This document shows positions 36,079 through 45,202 of a stretch of 64,000 bases of DNA, piece after piece. This stretch comes from Bacteroidaceae bacterium HV4-6-C5C (GTDB taxonomy: Bacteria > Bacteroidota > Bacteroidia > Bacteroidales > Bacteroidaceae), in the NCBI GenBank assembly GCA_007896885.1, contig VOIU01000009.1, positions 109,572-173,571 of the forward strand, read 5' to 3'. Below the pieces are notes generated by a model. It did not search any database and was not told where the DNA came from. It saw only the letters and a list, made by a program, of their open reading frames with translations. Position 1 is the first letter of the stretch, and every line of letters starts with the position of its first letter. The translations under genes and the position numbers were made by a program.

Positions 36079-37854
36079 CTATGCAAAGATATCACTACGC
36101 TCTACGTAAGCTATAACATCTCCTTTATTGACCATAGCTCCCTGACGAGCACAAATTTCAATAACCTGTCCATTGAAAGCAATAGGTACTTTTTCGTATT
36201 CCCCCCACGGAGTAGAAAGATAACAGAATACTTCGCCATGTTGATATGATCGACCTATGAAAGGAGCAGTTGAAGGACCATCAACAGAAACTTCCCAAAG
36301 TACTTGTCCTTTAGAAGGAGCAATAACAGGATCCGCTTTTACACGCTTAAGTTTTTTAATCTCCTCTTCAGAAAAACCTCCCTTCGCCATCGAAGCATCT
36401 TTGGCACGTTGTAACTCATCCAGAAATCTTTTCTTTGCTGTCCCCGATTTATAATCGCGATATTGTCTGTCATGCATAGCAAGTTCAAAGAGTTCTTCGT
36501 CATCTTGTCCATATTCCCAACCATTCTCATCCATTTCCTTTCTGTATTCATCCAAAGCATCCGGATAATTAGACTGAGGATCGGTATCTACAAATTCATA
36601 ACCTTTAGCTTTAGCCAATTCAATAATTTCAGGAGCCAGCGGACCAGGCAGTCTTCCACTTTTACCCAAAATCATATCCCATGTGTGGCTATCAATCATT
36701 GTCCAGCGTTCTTCACCCTTCACTTGTTGCATAACGTTCATTAATGCTACGTTTTTGACGTATTGACTGAACGGCGTAACTAAAGGAGGATAACCTAATT
36801 TTGGCCATACATATTCCACTTCATCAAAAAGCATTACAAGCAAATCATCCAAGCTCAATTCAGGTTGATTTTTGCCTTTCAGAATCATATTGATTCCTGA
36901 ATGAACGCCTTTCAAGTCAGCCATCATTGATCCCATCATACCACCGGGTAATCCACACTTTAATAGAAGTGAAGACATCTGTTTATTAGAAGGATCCATG
37001 AAATATCCCAGAAAATCATCAATGAACTCTTGAGTCATTGAACGTGCTTTCATATAAGCTTTCATGTTAATGTCGGGAACTTGGAATCCAGCATCTTTAA
37101 GCATAGCTTGAACTGAAATAACATCCGGATGAACCTTACCCCAAGACATTGGCTCCATTGCCACGTCGATAATATCAGCACCATTTTCACACACCTCCAA
37201 GATTGAAGCCATTGACAAACCCGGTCCACTATGACCATGATATTGTATGAGCACATTTGGATGTTTGTCCTTGATAGCTTTAGTCAAACGTCCTAACATT
37301 GCCGGACGACCAACACCTGCCATATCTTTTAGACAGATTTCAGGTGCTCCTGCTTCAATAAGCCGGTCGGCTACATTTGCATAATACTCTACTGTGTGGA
37401 CAGGAGAATGTGTTATACACAAAGTAGCTTGTGGAATCATACCTGCTTCAAGAGCATACTTTATTGACGGTATAATGTTGCGGACTTCATTTAACCCGCA
37501 AAAAATACGTGTGATATCAACTCCTTGTGAATGCTTAACCTTATACATCAACCGACGTACATCGGAGGGCACTGGATACATACGGAGTCCGTTGAGTCCA
37601 CGGTCCAGCATATGAGTCTGGATACCCGCCTCATTGAAAGGTTTGGTAAAAGCCCGCACAGCCTTATTGGGATTTTCACCGTAAAGTAGATTGACTTGCT
37701 CAAAAGCTCCTCCATTAGTTTCAACACGCGAAAAGCATCCCATTTCCACAATAAGAGGTGCAATGCGAACTAACTGATCTACACGAGGTTGATATTTACC
37801 GGACGACTGCCACATGTCACGGTAAACAAGGCTAAATCTAATTTCCTTTTTCAT
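36079..37854 (-). CDS. Biotin-dependent carboxyltransferase subunit (OadA / PycB type) with degenerate carrier domain
   Basis: A 591-residue protein. Residues 1-300 are the carboxyltransferase barrel: YRDMWQSSGKY, the lysine motif EICLKDMAGVG, and the metal ligands HGHSGPG. A conserved helical domain follows (MMGSMMADLKGVHSGINMIL; YVWPKLGYPPLVTPFSQYV). The last about 75 residues have the beta-strand pattern of a biotinyl carrier (GQVIEICARQGAMVNKGDVIAYV), but where AMKM should be, the sequence is STPWGEYEKV, so no biotinylatable lysine motif is present. Biotin must therefore come from a separate carrier protein. Role: oxaloacetate decarboxylation or pyruvate carboxylation. A -7 box (TACCTTTG, minus) is at 37917-37924. 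Confidence 0.88.
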   Translation of the reverse strand: MKKEIRFSLVYRDMWQSSGKYQPRVDQLVRIAPLIVEMGCFSRVETNGGAFEQVNLLYGENPNKAVRAFTKPFNEAGIQTHMLDRGLNGLRMYPVPSDVRRLMYKVKHSQGVDITRIFCGLNEVRNIIPSIKYALEAGMIPQATLCITHSPVHTVEYYANVADRLIEAGAPEICLKDMAGVGRPAMLGRLTKAIKDKHPNVLIQYHGHSGPGLSMASILEVCENGADIIDVAMEPMSWGKVHPDVISVQAMLKDAGFQVPDINMKAYMKARSMTQEFIDDFLGYFMDPSNKQMSSLLLKCGLPGGMMGSMMADLKGVHSGINMILKGKNQPELSLDDLLVMLFDEVEYVWPKLGYPPLVTPFSQYVKNVALMNVMQQVKGEERWTMIDSHTWDMILGKSGRLPGPLAPEIIELAKAKGYEFVDTDPQSNYPDALDEYRKEMDENGWEYGQDDEELFELAMHDRQYRDYKSGTAKKRFLDELQRAKDASMAKGGFSEEEIKKLKRVKADPVIAPSKGQVLWEVSVDGPSTAPFIGRSYQHGEVFCYLSTPWGEYEKVPIAFNGQVIEICARQGAMVNKGDVIAYVERSDIFA

Positions 37855-37916
37855 CTTAACTAGTCATAATATGGTTTTACATAGATAATCGGGTTACATG
37901 ACCTTACAAAGGTAAG

Positions 37917-37924
37917 GCTTTCTC
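37917..37924 (-). promoter_or_regulatory. -7 promoter box of the carboxyltransferase gene
   Basis: Minus-strand TACCTTTG, a perfect TAnnTTTG, about 63 bases before the ATG. No clear TTTG at -33. Confidence 0.55.
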
Positions 37925-38041
37925 TTATCATTAAGGCATAAAAATGCAAGAAATATTTGCCTTCTAAGGCATTTTTAATGATATACTGTAAAGATTAGCT
38001 TATGCCAACTTACAACCAATACTTATCCCTAAAAAGAAAAT

Positions 38042-38542
38042 TCAGACGAAATCTCTTAGTTCTTGTTGTAATCGCTTTCTAGTGAAGAATATACGACTCT
38101 TCACAGTTCCTAAAGGTAAATTCAAATAATCAGCAATTTCTCTGTATTTAAATCCGGATATATGCATCGAAAAAGGTACCTTAAAATCACGTGGCAGTTC
38201 ATTGACTATTCGGTGCATTTCTTTTGAATCATAGCTCCCTTCGGTATTATTAAAACCGGATTCTTGGGGTAAATTGAGATGATAGAAATTATCAGTCTGA
38301 TCAACAAAGGTTTGTTCGCGGATAATTTTCCGATAATTATTAATGAATATATTGCGCATTATGGTGTATATCCACCCTTTAAAGTTCGTATCAGGCATGT
38401 ATTTATCTTCATTATCCAAAGCCTTTAACGAGGTTTCCTGTAGCAAGTCGTTCGCTTCTTCCCGATCCGCTGTCAATTTATAGGCAAAGCGCAATAAATC
38501 TTCTTGCACGCCTAGCAGGTCTTGTCTGAAATTGTTCTTCAT
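38042..38542 (-). CDS. ECF-type RNA polymerase sigma factor
   Basis: A 166-residue sigma-70 family protein with region 2 (LLRFAYKLTADREEANDLLQ, FKGWIYTIMRNIFINNYRK) and region 4 (YREIADYLNLPLGTVKSRIFFTRKRL). The start at ATG 38540-38542 is decided by two facts: an unusually strong Shine-Dalgarno AGGAGGGG (plus 38548-38555) five bases upstream, and a complete promoter whose -7 box covers the alternative upstream start at 38590. No anti-sigma gene is adjacent, so regulation is not the usual FecR or zinc-anti-sigma type. Confidence 0.93.
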   Translation of the reverse strand: MKNNFRQDLLGVQEDLLRFAYKLTADREEANDLLQETSLKALDNEDKYMPDTNFKGWIYTIMRNIFINNYRKIIREQTFVDQTDNFYHLNLPQESGFNNTEGSYDSKEMHRIVNELPRDFKVPFSMHISGFKYREIADYLNLPLGTVKSRIFFTRKRLQQELRDFV

Positions 38543-38586
38543 GATATCCCCTCCTAAAAATAGTTTATTTAGTTTAATCGCCGAAA

Positions 38587-38618
38587 GCAAATATAAGTTT
38601 TTGTTTTTTTAAATCAAA
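38587..38618 (-). promoter_or_regulatory. Canonical promoter of the sigma-factor gene
   Basis: Minus-strand TTTG (plus CAAA at 38615-38618), 19 bases, then TATATTTGC (38587-38595): both consensus elements at standard spacing. The leader is about 40 bases and carries the strong Shine-Dalgarno sequence. Confidence 0.78.
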
Positions 38619-38793
38619 GAAAAAGGCCAAATATTTACATCTCTTTTCCAACTAATTAATAAGTATTCGTGTTTTTATTGATAACTTTAAAAGAATATGA
38701 CAATTATATTACAAAACAGCTACATAAAAAATACAACAAGAAGAGTTTATAAAACAGGCATAAGAGTAAACATCTTTTAAAAAAGACACTTCT

Positions 38794-38903
38794 ACAAGAT
38801 AAGCAATGATAAATACTAAGCAGTGAAGCAAAAAAGGACAAGTAATGATCTGCAATATAACAAGTAATGTAATGGTGGCTAACAAGTAATGTAATTAGTC
38901 ATA
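38794..38903. repeat. Spaced repeat array, 22-bp period
   Basis: ACAAGTAATG occurs at 38838, 38860 and 38882, exactly 22 bp apart; in the last two it extends to ACAAGTAATGTAAT. Degenerate units fit the same phase at 38794 (ACAAGATAAG) and 38816 (CTAAGCAGTG). About half of each unit is conserved and half variable. The array lies between the sigma-factor promoter and the 3' end of the YicG-like gene; the rest of this 343-base gap shows nothing else. Confidence 0.75.
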
Positions 38904-38933
38904 ACATTATTTATTATGGGGCGGATGAACAGT

Positions 38934-39545
38934 TTATTCGTTTTTAGACAAGAGAGGAAGACCTATTTTATATTTCACAGCAAGAATACGCGTAAGAAAT
39001 ACTGTTGCTCCACCTATTAATTGGCAAGCATAAGATTCGAGACCTACTACTGCACCAACCCAATAGGCCGTGCCTCCCAATACACAAGCCATTGCATAAA
39101 TTTCCTTCCTAAAAATGAGAGGTATTTCATTTATTAAGACATCTCGAATTACTCCTCCTGCGGCTCCTGTAATACTCCCCATTATTATTGCCACCCAAAA
39201 AGGATACCCCATAGCTAAACTCTTACCCACACCAACTACGGTAAACAAAGCCAAGCCAATGGTATCAAATATAAAAAAAGTATTATGCAAATGTATTAAT
39301 GATTTACCAAAAAGAATCACCCATATTAAAGCTAGACCGGTACAAATGAGATATACCGGATTCACCATCCAACCGGGAGTTACATCAAGTAACACATCGC
39401 GTATAGTTCCACCTCCTATTGCTGTAACAAATCCTACAACGTAAGCACCAAACCAATCGAACCGTTTCGCCGAAGCCAAACGGATACCGCTAATGGCAAA
39501 AGCAAACGTCCCTATAAAATCGAGTATCTGGACAAAAGTTGGCAT
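38934..39545 (-). CDS. YicG/UPF0126-family membrane protein
   Basis: A 203-residue protein with about seven membrane segments and the duplicated family motif: FDWFGAYVVGFVTAIGGGTIRDVLL in the first half and IIMGSITGAAGGVIRDVLINE in the second. The two GG-RD repeats are typical of the UPF0126 (YicG, TRIC-like) family; a bacterial member has been linked to glycine transport, others are TRIC-type cation channels. Substrate here is not known. It is divergent from the WecB-like gene with 86 bases between start codons. Confidence 0.9.
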   Translation of the reverse strand: MPTFVQILDFIGTFAFAISGIRLASAKRFDWFGAYVVGFVTAIGGGTIRDVLLDVTPGWMVNPVYLICTGLALIWVILFGKSLIHLHNTFFIFDTIGLALFTVVGVGKSLAMGYPFWVAIIMGSITGAAGGVIRDVLINEIPLIFRKEIYAMACVLGGTAYWVGAVVGLESYACQLIGGATVFLTRILAVKYKIGLPLLSKNE

Positions 39546-39595
39546 ATTGAAAGAATTTTATCGGCAAAGTAACAAATAAATTCCTTAATAAACCG

Positions 39596-39604
39596 TATTT
39601 TTGC
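39596..39604 (+). promoter_or_regulatory. -7 promoter box of the WecB-like gene
   Basis: TATTTTTGC, perfect TAnnTTTGC, 27 bases before the ATG at 39632. Confidence 0.6.
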
Positions 39605-39631
39605 CCCCGGGAATATAAAAAGCAAGTAAAA

Positions 39632-40726
39632 ATGAAAATTACAATTGTAGCGGGAGCCCGTCCGAACTTTATGAAAATAGCACCGATTACCCGTGCAATT
39701 AACTCATATCGCGAAGCAGGAAAAGATATAGTATATCGTCTGGTCTATACTGGCTCCAAAGAGGATGAAAGTCTTGATGCATCTTTATTTTCCGACTTGG
39801 ACATGAAGAAACCGGACGCTTTTTTAAATGTAACCGGAACCAATCATTCTGATGTTGCAGCTGCTATCATGCTTGCATTTGAAAAAGAGCTAAATGACCA
39901 CCCCGCACAGGTAGTTCTTGTGGTTGATGATCTTACTGCTACAATGAGTTGCTCCATTGTTGCGAAAAAACGAGGGCTCAAAGTTGCACATCTAATTGCT
40001 GGAACCCGATCTTTCGACATGAATATGCCGCGTGAAGTAAACCGTACTATTGCCGATGCCATATCCGATTATCTTTTCACAGCAGGTATGGTTGCTAACC
40101 GCAATCTTAATCAAGAAGGCATGATACCTGAATATATTCATTATGTAGGCAATATATTAATTGACACGATTCGCTATAACCGAAACCGTTTTATTCAACC
40201 ACTATGGTTTTCTACACTTGGATTGGAGAAAAAAGGTTACCTGCTTCTAACACTCAACCGTCACGATCTTCTTGAGAAAAGAAACATCCTAAAAAAATTG
40301 TTGCTCACTATAATAGAAAAATCAGGAGGCATGGCCATAGTCGCACCGTTACATCCTTATGTACAAAGTACTATTGAAGCTATGGATATTAAAGCTCCAA
40401 ATTTACACATATTACCCCCACAACGTTATCTACATTTCGGATTTCTTGTAAATGAAGCCAAAGGTATCATTACCGATTCCGGAAATATTGCTGAAGAAGC
40501 AACTTTTATGGATGTTCCATGCATTACGATCAATTCATACGCAGAACACCCGGAAACATGGCGCATGGGAACAAATGAATTGGTTAACGAGAATCCCGAA
40601 GCTCTCTCTGAGAAAATGAGTATTCTGATGCACGGTGAATGGAAGCACACTACCCTACCCGATCGTTGGGATGGTAGAACGGCAGAAAGAATAGTACAAA
40701 CTTTACTAAACGGAGAACAGGAGTAA
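39632..40726 (+). CDS. UDP-GlcNAc 2-epimerase (WecB)-like protein with altered active site
   Basis: A 364-residue GT-B fold protein clearly of the WecB family: KITIVAGARPNFMKIAPI at the start and IITDSGNIAEEATFMDVPCI near the C-terminus (family: TDSGG.QEEA). Several conserved catalytic positions differ. The family HxEAGLR is HLIAGTR (I122 for Glu), PEE before NR is PRE, and the THRxEN loop is LNRHDLLEK. The GDT loop reads VDDLTAT. If WecB chemistry needs these acids and the histidine, the protein is not a standard epimerase; it could bind another nucleotide sugar or be regulatory. Transcribed alone from its own promoter. Confidence 0.82.
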   Translation: MKITIVAGARPNFMKIAPITRAINSYREAGKDIVYRLVYTGSKEDESLDASLFSDLDMKKPDAFLNVTGTNHSDVAAAIMLAFEKELNDHPAQVVLVVDDLTATMSCSIVAKKRGLKVAHLIAGTRSFDMNMPREVNRTIADAISDYLFTAGMVANRNLNQEGMIPEYIHYVGNILIDTIRYNRNRFIQPLWFSTLGLEKKGYLLLTLNRHDLLEKRNILKKLLLTIIEKSGGMAIVAPLHPYVQSTIEAMDIKAPNLHILPPQRYLHFGFLVNEAKGIITDSGNIAEEATFMDVPCITINSYAEHPETWRMGTNELVNENPEALSEKMSILMHGEWKHTTLPDRWDGRTAERIVQTLLNGEQE

Positions 40727-41070
40727 GTGTGACATATCCTCACTTTTAACATTGCCCCCAGCCGTATCAATTAATATTTATACGGATAATTCGGATACTC
40801 AAAAAATAAACTTTTGCTATGAAGTTGTAAAAGAGATACTTTTTAATTCGCAAAGTTTAGTGAAGTTGTTTATTAAAAAAGCTGTATATTCGGCAAAAGA
40901 TAAATAATTATACAAAAAAGAGCAGAAGGCAATAACCTTTACTGATGAATCGCCAAAATAGAAGGCAATAGCTAAAAAAACAGCAAAAAAAGAATAACAG
41001 ATAAACATTCCACAGATTTCATTAGTTTATATTAAATTATTCTTCTCAACATAATCAATAAGAATTTATT
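40727..41070. other. Intergenic gap
   Basis: AT-rich DNA without a gene. The 11-mer AGAAGGCAATA occurs twice (40924 and 40960, 36 bp apart) and GAAGTTGT twice (40821 and 40862). The promoter of the following gene starts at 41071. Confidence 0.5.
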
Positions 41071-41079
41071 ATTTTTGCC
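41071..41079 (+). promoter_or_regulatory. -7 promoter box of the DUF5686 gene
   Basis: TATTTTTGC, perfect TAnnTTTGC, 24 bases before the ATG. Confidence 0.6.
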
Positions 41080-41102
41080 ACCAAAGAGACATTCATACAA
41101 TT

Positions 41103-43691
41103 ATGAAACAACAATATAGAAAGTATTTCCTCTTTTTGCTGTTCCTTCTTATTCTCCCCCGCGTATCAGGACAGATAAAAGGAGTTGTAACCGACTCCAT
41201 TACTCATGAACCAATGATGTATATCACCGTACAATACGAAGGAAAAGGTGTAGGAGCACTGACTAATGCCAACGGAGAGTATCAGGTGGAGAGCCGAAAA
41301 GGATGGGAAGAGCTTACTTTTTCCTCTATCGGATATGTCACCAAGAAAGTTCGCATAAAATCTGATACCAAAATATTAAACGTAAAAATGGTACCGACCG
41401 ATATCCAGCTTTCGGAAATTGTTGTAAAGCCGCAAAAAGAAAAGTATTCCCGCAAAAATAATCCAGCAGTAGAGTTCATGAAGAAAGTCATTGAGCACAA
41501 AAAAGGATTAAAGCTGGAAACAAACGATTATTACCAATACAAGAGATATGAAAAGATGAAGATGTCCATAAATGACATCACAAATGAGAAGTTAGAAAAA
41601 GGTATCTACAAGAAATTCTCTTTCTTCAAAGATCAAGTAGAGACATCTCCCAAAACTCATAAAATGATCTTACCTATTTCTATTAAAGAAACAGCATCAC
41701 GTACTATATACAGAAAAGAGCCCAAAAGTAAAAAAACTATCATCGAAGGATATAATTCAAGCGGCATTGAAGAATTTTTCAATACAGGAGATATGTTGGG
41801 CACAATATTGAATGACGTTTTTTCAGATATCAATATCTACGACGATGATATCCGTCTATTGCAAAGTTACTTTGTCAGCCCCATAGGAAAGGGAGCTATT
41901 ACTTTCTATAAATACTACTTGATGGATACCGTAATGGTAGATCGGCAACAATGTGTACATTTGACATTCGTGCCACAGAATTCTCAGGACTTTGGTTTTA
42001 CAGGGCATCTTTATGTTGTAAAAGATTCTACATACGCCGTTAAACAGTGTACGATGAACCTTCCAAAGAAAACGGGGGTCAACTTTGTAGATAGTTTGGG
42101 TATCGTACAAAAGTATAAACAACTTGATAATGGCAACTGGGTTCTGACCGATGATGACATGACTGTTGAACTCAGTTTTATGAAAGGCATACAGGGGCTC
42201 GAAATAGAACGAACGACCAAATATAGTGACTATACTTTCGATGAAATAGAAAATCGCCTTTTCCGACTGAATGGTAGCGTCATAAAAGAGGCTAACATGT
42301 TGAACAAAAGTGATGAATATTGGGCAAAGGTCAGACAAGTACCTCTTACACCCAAAGAAAGTAATATGGATGTCTTTATGAACCGTATTGAACAGATTCC
42401 CGGATTTAAGTATGTTATATTCGGTGCTAAAGCCCTAATAGAGAACTTTGTAGAGACAGGAAGCAAAGGACATCCTAGTAAATTTGACATAGGTCCTATC
42501 AATACTATTGTTACAAACAACTTTGTCAATGGAACTCGCTTCCGTTTAAGTGGTATGACCACAGGTAATTTTGATCCACACTGGAGCTTTAGTGGTTATG
42601 GAGCTTATGGAACTAAAGATGAGAAATGGTTTTATAAAGGACAAGCAGCATATTCTTTCAACAAGCGCGATTATGTACTATGGGAATTCCCTAAGAATTA
42701 CTTATCCTTTACATACAGCTATGATGTAATGTCTCCTATGGATAAATATCTGGAAACAGATAAGGATAATATGTTTGTAGGATGGAAATGGACTAAAGTA
42801 GATCAAATGTCGTATCTGCGAGATGCGACTCTTACTTATGAGCTCGAAACAAATAGTGGTTTTTCGTTAAAAGCCATCGCACGTCATCGCAATGACGAAC
42901 CTGCCGGTGGAGTACTTCAATTCTGGAAAAATAACGGACTAATTCCAGGTGTTTGGAGTGCCTCGAATACTTTTGTCAAAGATATCACGACAAGTGAGCT
43001 TGGTGTTACTTTGCGTTATGCCCCAGGTGAAAGCTTTGTCAACACAAAAGAACGTCGCGTACCGGTCTCGTTTGATGCCCCCATATTTTCAGTTTCGCAT
43101 ACGACAGGATTTAAAGGAGTACTTGGAGGTGATTATAATTTCAATTTGACAGAGGCAAGTATACGCAAGCGCTTTTGGTTCGGTTCATGGGGTAAGTTGG
43201 ATGTTACTCTTCGCGGAGGCGCTCAATGGAATACTGTTCCTTTCCCGTTGCTAAACCTTCCTATGGCGAACTTGTCATATATCACCCAGCATAATGAATC
43301 TTTTAACCTCATCAACAACATGGAGTTTTTGAATGACCGTTATGCATCAATGGCATTAACATACGATCTAAATGGTAAGTTATTCAATCGCATTCCATTA
43401 CTAAAGAGTCTCAAATGGCGGGAAATATTCCGTATCCGTGGATTATATGGAACATTAACAGACAAGAATAATCCATATAAGAGTCAGAATAGCGAGTTGT
43501 TTCTTTTCCCCATGCGCAATGGTTTACCAACCAGTCGTGTTATGGATAACACCCCTTATATGGAAGCTAGTGTGGGAATATATAATATCTTTAAATTACT
43601 ACACGTGGAGTATGTACGCCGATTGACTTATCTTAATTATCCGGGAGTACAAAAGGACGGTATCCGATTTATGATATTAATGATATTCTAA
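41103..43691 (+). CDS. DUF5686-type outer-membrane protein with carboxypeptidase-regulatory domain
   Basis: An 862-residue exported protein. Signal peptide (YFLFLLFLLILPRVSGQ), then a carboxypeptidase-regulatory-like beta-sandwich (about 24-115: IKGVVTDSITHEPMMYITVQ, GEYQVESRKG, LSEIVVKP), a large conserved middle and a C-terminal region of alternating beta strands ending in IRFMILMIF, like an outer-membrane barrel. There is no TonB box or plug, which separates it from TonB receptors. Widespread in Bacteroidetes, function unknown. rarA follows 61 bases later on the same strand. Confidence 0.85.
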   Translation: MKQQYRKYFLFLLFLLILPRVSGQIKGVVTDSITHEPMMYITVQYEGKGVGALTNANGEYQVESRKGWEELTFSSIGYVTKKVRIKSDTKILNVKMVPTDIQLSEIVVKPQKEKYSRKNNPAVEFMKKVIEHKKGLKLETNDYYQYKRYEKMKMSINDITNEKLEKGIYKKFSFFKDQVETSPKTHKMILPISIKETASRTIYRKEPKSKKTIIEGYNSSGIEEFFNTGDMLGTILNDVFSDINIYDDDIRLLQSYFVSPIGKGAITFYKYYLMDTVMVDRQQCVHLTFVPQNSQDFGFTGHLYVVKDSTYAVKQCTMNLPKKTGVNFVDSLGIVQKYKQLDNGNWVLTDDDMTVELSFMKGIQGLEIERTTKYSDYTFDEIENRLFRLNGSVIKEANMLNKSDEYWAKVRQVPLTPKESNMDVFMNRIEQIPGFKYVIFGAKALIENFVETGSKGHPSKFDIGPINTIVTNNFVNGTRFRLSGMTTGNFDPHWSFSGYGAYGTKDEKWFYKGQAAYSFNKRDYVLWEFPKNYLSFTYSYDVMSPMDKYLETDKDNMFVGWKWTKVDQMSYLRDATLTYELETNSGFSLKAIARHRNDEPAGGVLQFWKNNGLIPGVWSASNTFVKDITTSELGVTLRYAPGESFVNTKERRVPVSFDAPIFSVSHTTGFKGVLGGDYNFNLTEASIRKRFWFGSWGKLDVTLRGGAQWNTVPFPLLNLPMANLSYITQHNESFNLINNMEFLNDRYASMALTYDLNGKLFNRIPLLKSLKWREIFRIRGLYGTLTDKNNPYKSQNSELFLFPMRNGLPTSRVMDNTPYMEASVGIYNIFKLLHVEYVRRLTYLNYPGVQKDGIRFMILMIF

Positions 43692-43752
43692 TCAATAAAA
43701 GAATATAACTGAAAAATTAAGGGCTATTGCCCATTATTAAATACTAAATCAC

Positions 43753-45030
43753 GTGCAACCCTTAGCGGAAAGGCTCCGACCTAAAACATTGGACGAGTAC
43801 ATCGGTCAAAAACATCTCGTAGGACCGGGTGGTATATTGCGAAAAATGATTGACGTAGGTAGGATATCTTCGTTCATACTTTGGGGACCTCCCGGTGTAG
43901 GTAAGACAACATTAGCTCAGATCATAGCTAACAAATTGGAAACGCCTTTTTACACACTAAGTGCTGTAAGCAGTGGGGTAAAAGATGTTCGTGAAGTCAT
44001 AGAGAGAGCCAAAAGTAATCGTTTTTTTTCACAAGCTAATCCCATTTTATTTATTGATGAAATACATCGATTCAGTAAGTCTCAGCAAGACTCACTATTG
44101 GGGGCTGTAGAAAATGGAACCATTACATTAATCGGCGCAACGACAGAGAATCCTTCATTTGAAGTTATCCGTCCGCTTCTTTCCCGATGCCAGCTTTATG
44201 TCCTTAAATCGCTCGAAAAAGAAGATTTATTAGACTTGTTACACCGGGCTATCTCTACAGACACAGTACTGAAAGAGCGTCAAATTGAATTACAAGAAAC
44301 GGACTCCATGCTTCGCTATAGTGGTGGAGATGCTCGTAAACTGCTCAACATTTTGGAATTGGTAGTAAGCGCAGAAAGTGCAGACCCCGTTATCATCACT
44401 AATGAAGTCGTTACGGAGCGTTTGCAACAAAATCCACTGGCATATGACAAAGACGGTGAAATGCATTATGACATCATATCTGCATTCATAAAATCAATTC
44501 GTGGTAGCGACCCTGATGGTGCCATCTATTGGCTAGCCCGCATGGTTGAAGGAGGAGAAGATCCAGCTTTTATTGCCCGTCGCTTATTAATCTCGGCTGC
44601 TGAAGACATCGGCTTAGCCAATCCTAATGCATTATTACTCGCCAATGCTTGCTTCGATGCTGTTATGAAGATAGGATGGCCGGAAGGACGAATTCCACTT
44701 GCAGAGACCACAATCTACCTGGCTACGAGCCCGAAAAGTAATTCCGCCTATCAGGCTATTGGAGATGCCTTACAAATGGTGCAGGAAACCGGGAACTTAC
44801 CTGTACCATTACATTTACGGAATGCTCCAACCAAATTAATGAAAGAATTGGGATACGGCAATAATTATAAATACTCCCATAATTATACCAATAATTTTGT
44901 AGAGCAACAATTTCTCCCTGACGAATTAAAAGATTGTCATATTTGGAAACCTCAGAATAATGCTGCAGAGCAAAAACATGCCGAACGAATGAAAACGTTA
45001 TGGGGAAATCGTTATGAAGATAACGAGTAG
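43753..45030 (+). CDS. rarA: Replication-associated recombination protein A (AAA+ ATPase)
   Basis: A 425-residue clamp-loader-like ATPase. It starts PLAERLRPKTLDEYIGQKHLVG; Walker A is GPPGVGKTTLA, Walker B LFIDEIHRFSKSQQD, sensor GATTENPSFEV, and the C-terminal MgsA tetramerisation domain has AEDIGLANPNAL. The start is GTG (43753-43755), forced by an in-frame TAA at 43738-43740 with no ATG between. RarA/MgsA acts at stalled replication forks. Start-codon choice other than GTG is excluded by the sequence. Confidence 0.96.
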   Translation: MQPLAERLRPKTLDEYIGQKHLVGPGGILRKMIDVGRISSFILWGPPGVGKTTLAQIIANKLETPFYTLSAVSSGVKDVREVIERAKSNRFFSQANPILFIDEIHRFSKSQQDSLLGAVENGTITLIGATTENPSFEVIRPLLSRCQLYVLKSLEKEDLLDLLHRAISTDTVLKERQIELQETDSMLRYSGGDARKLLNILELVVSAESADPVIITNEVVTERLQQNPLAYDKDGEMHYDIISAFIKSIRGSDPDGAIYWLARMVEGGEDPAFIARRLLISAAEDIGLANPNALLLANACFDAVMKIGWPEGRIPLAETTIYLATSPKSNSAYQAIGDALQMVQETGNLPVPLHLRNAPTKLMKELGYGNNYKYSHNYTNNFVEQQFLPDELKDCHIWKPQNNAAEQKHAERMKTLWGNRYEDNE

Positions 45031-45202
45031 CCAATAATATGCAAATAGCCAAAGTATTATTTATATTTTTTATTCTGAACTATTGGCTATATGCTTCTCG
45101 ATAGAATAAATCTACATCAAAAATTAAACCTGTAAACGAACAAAATACAGGTGGTTTGTTTTGATACAATAAAATCGTTTCTAACAATAAATAAGAGATA
45201 AA

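Noticed and set aside
38543..38590. Upstream start for the sigma factor
   Set aside because: It would begin inside the promoter; the Shine-Dalgarno at 38548-38555 marks the internal ATG.
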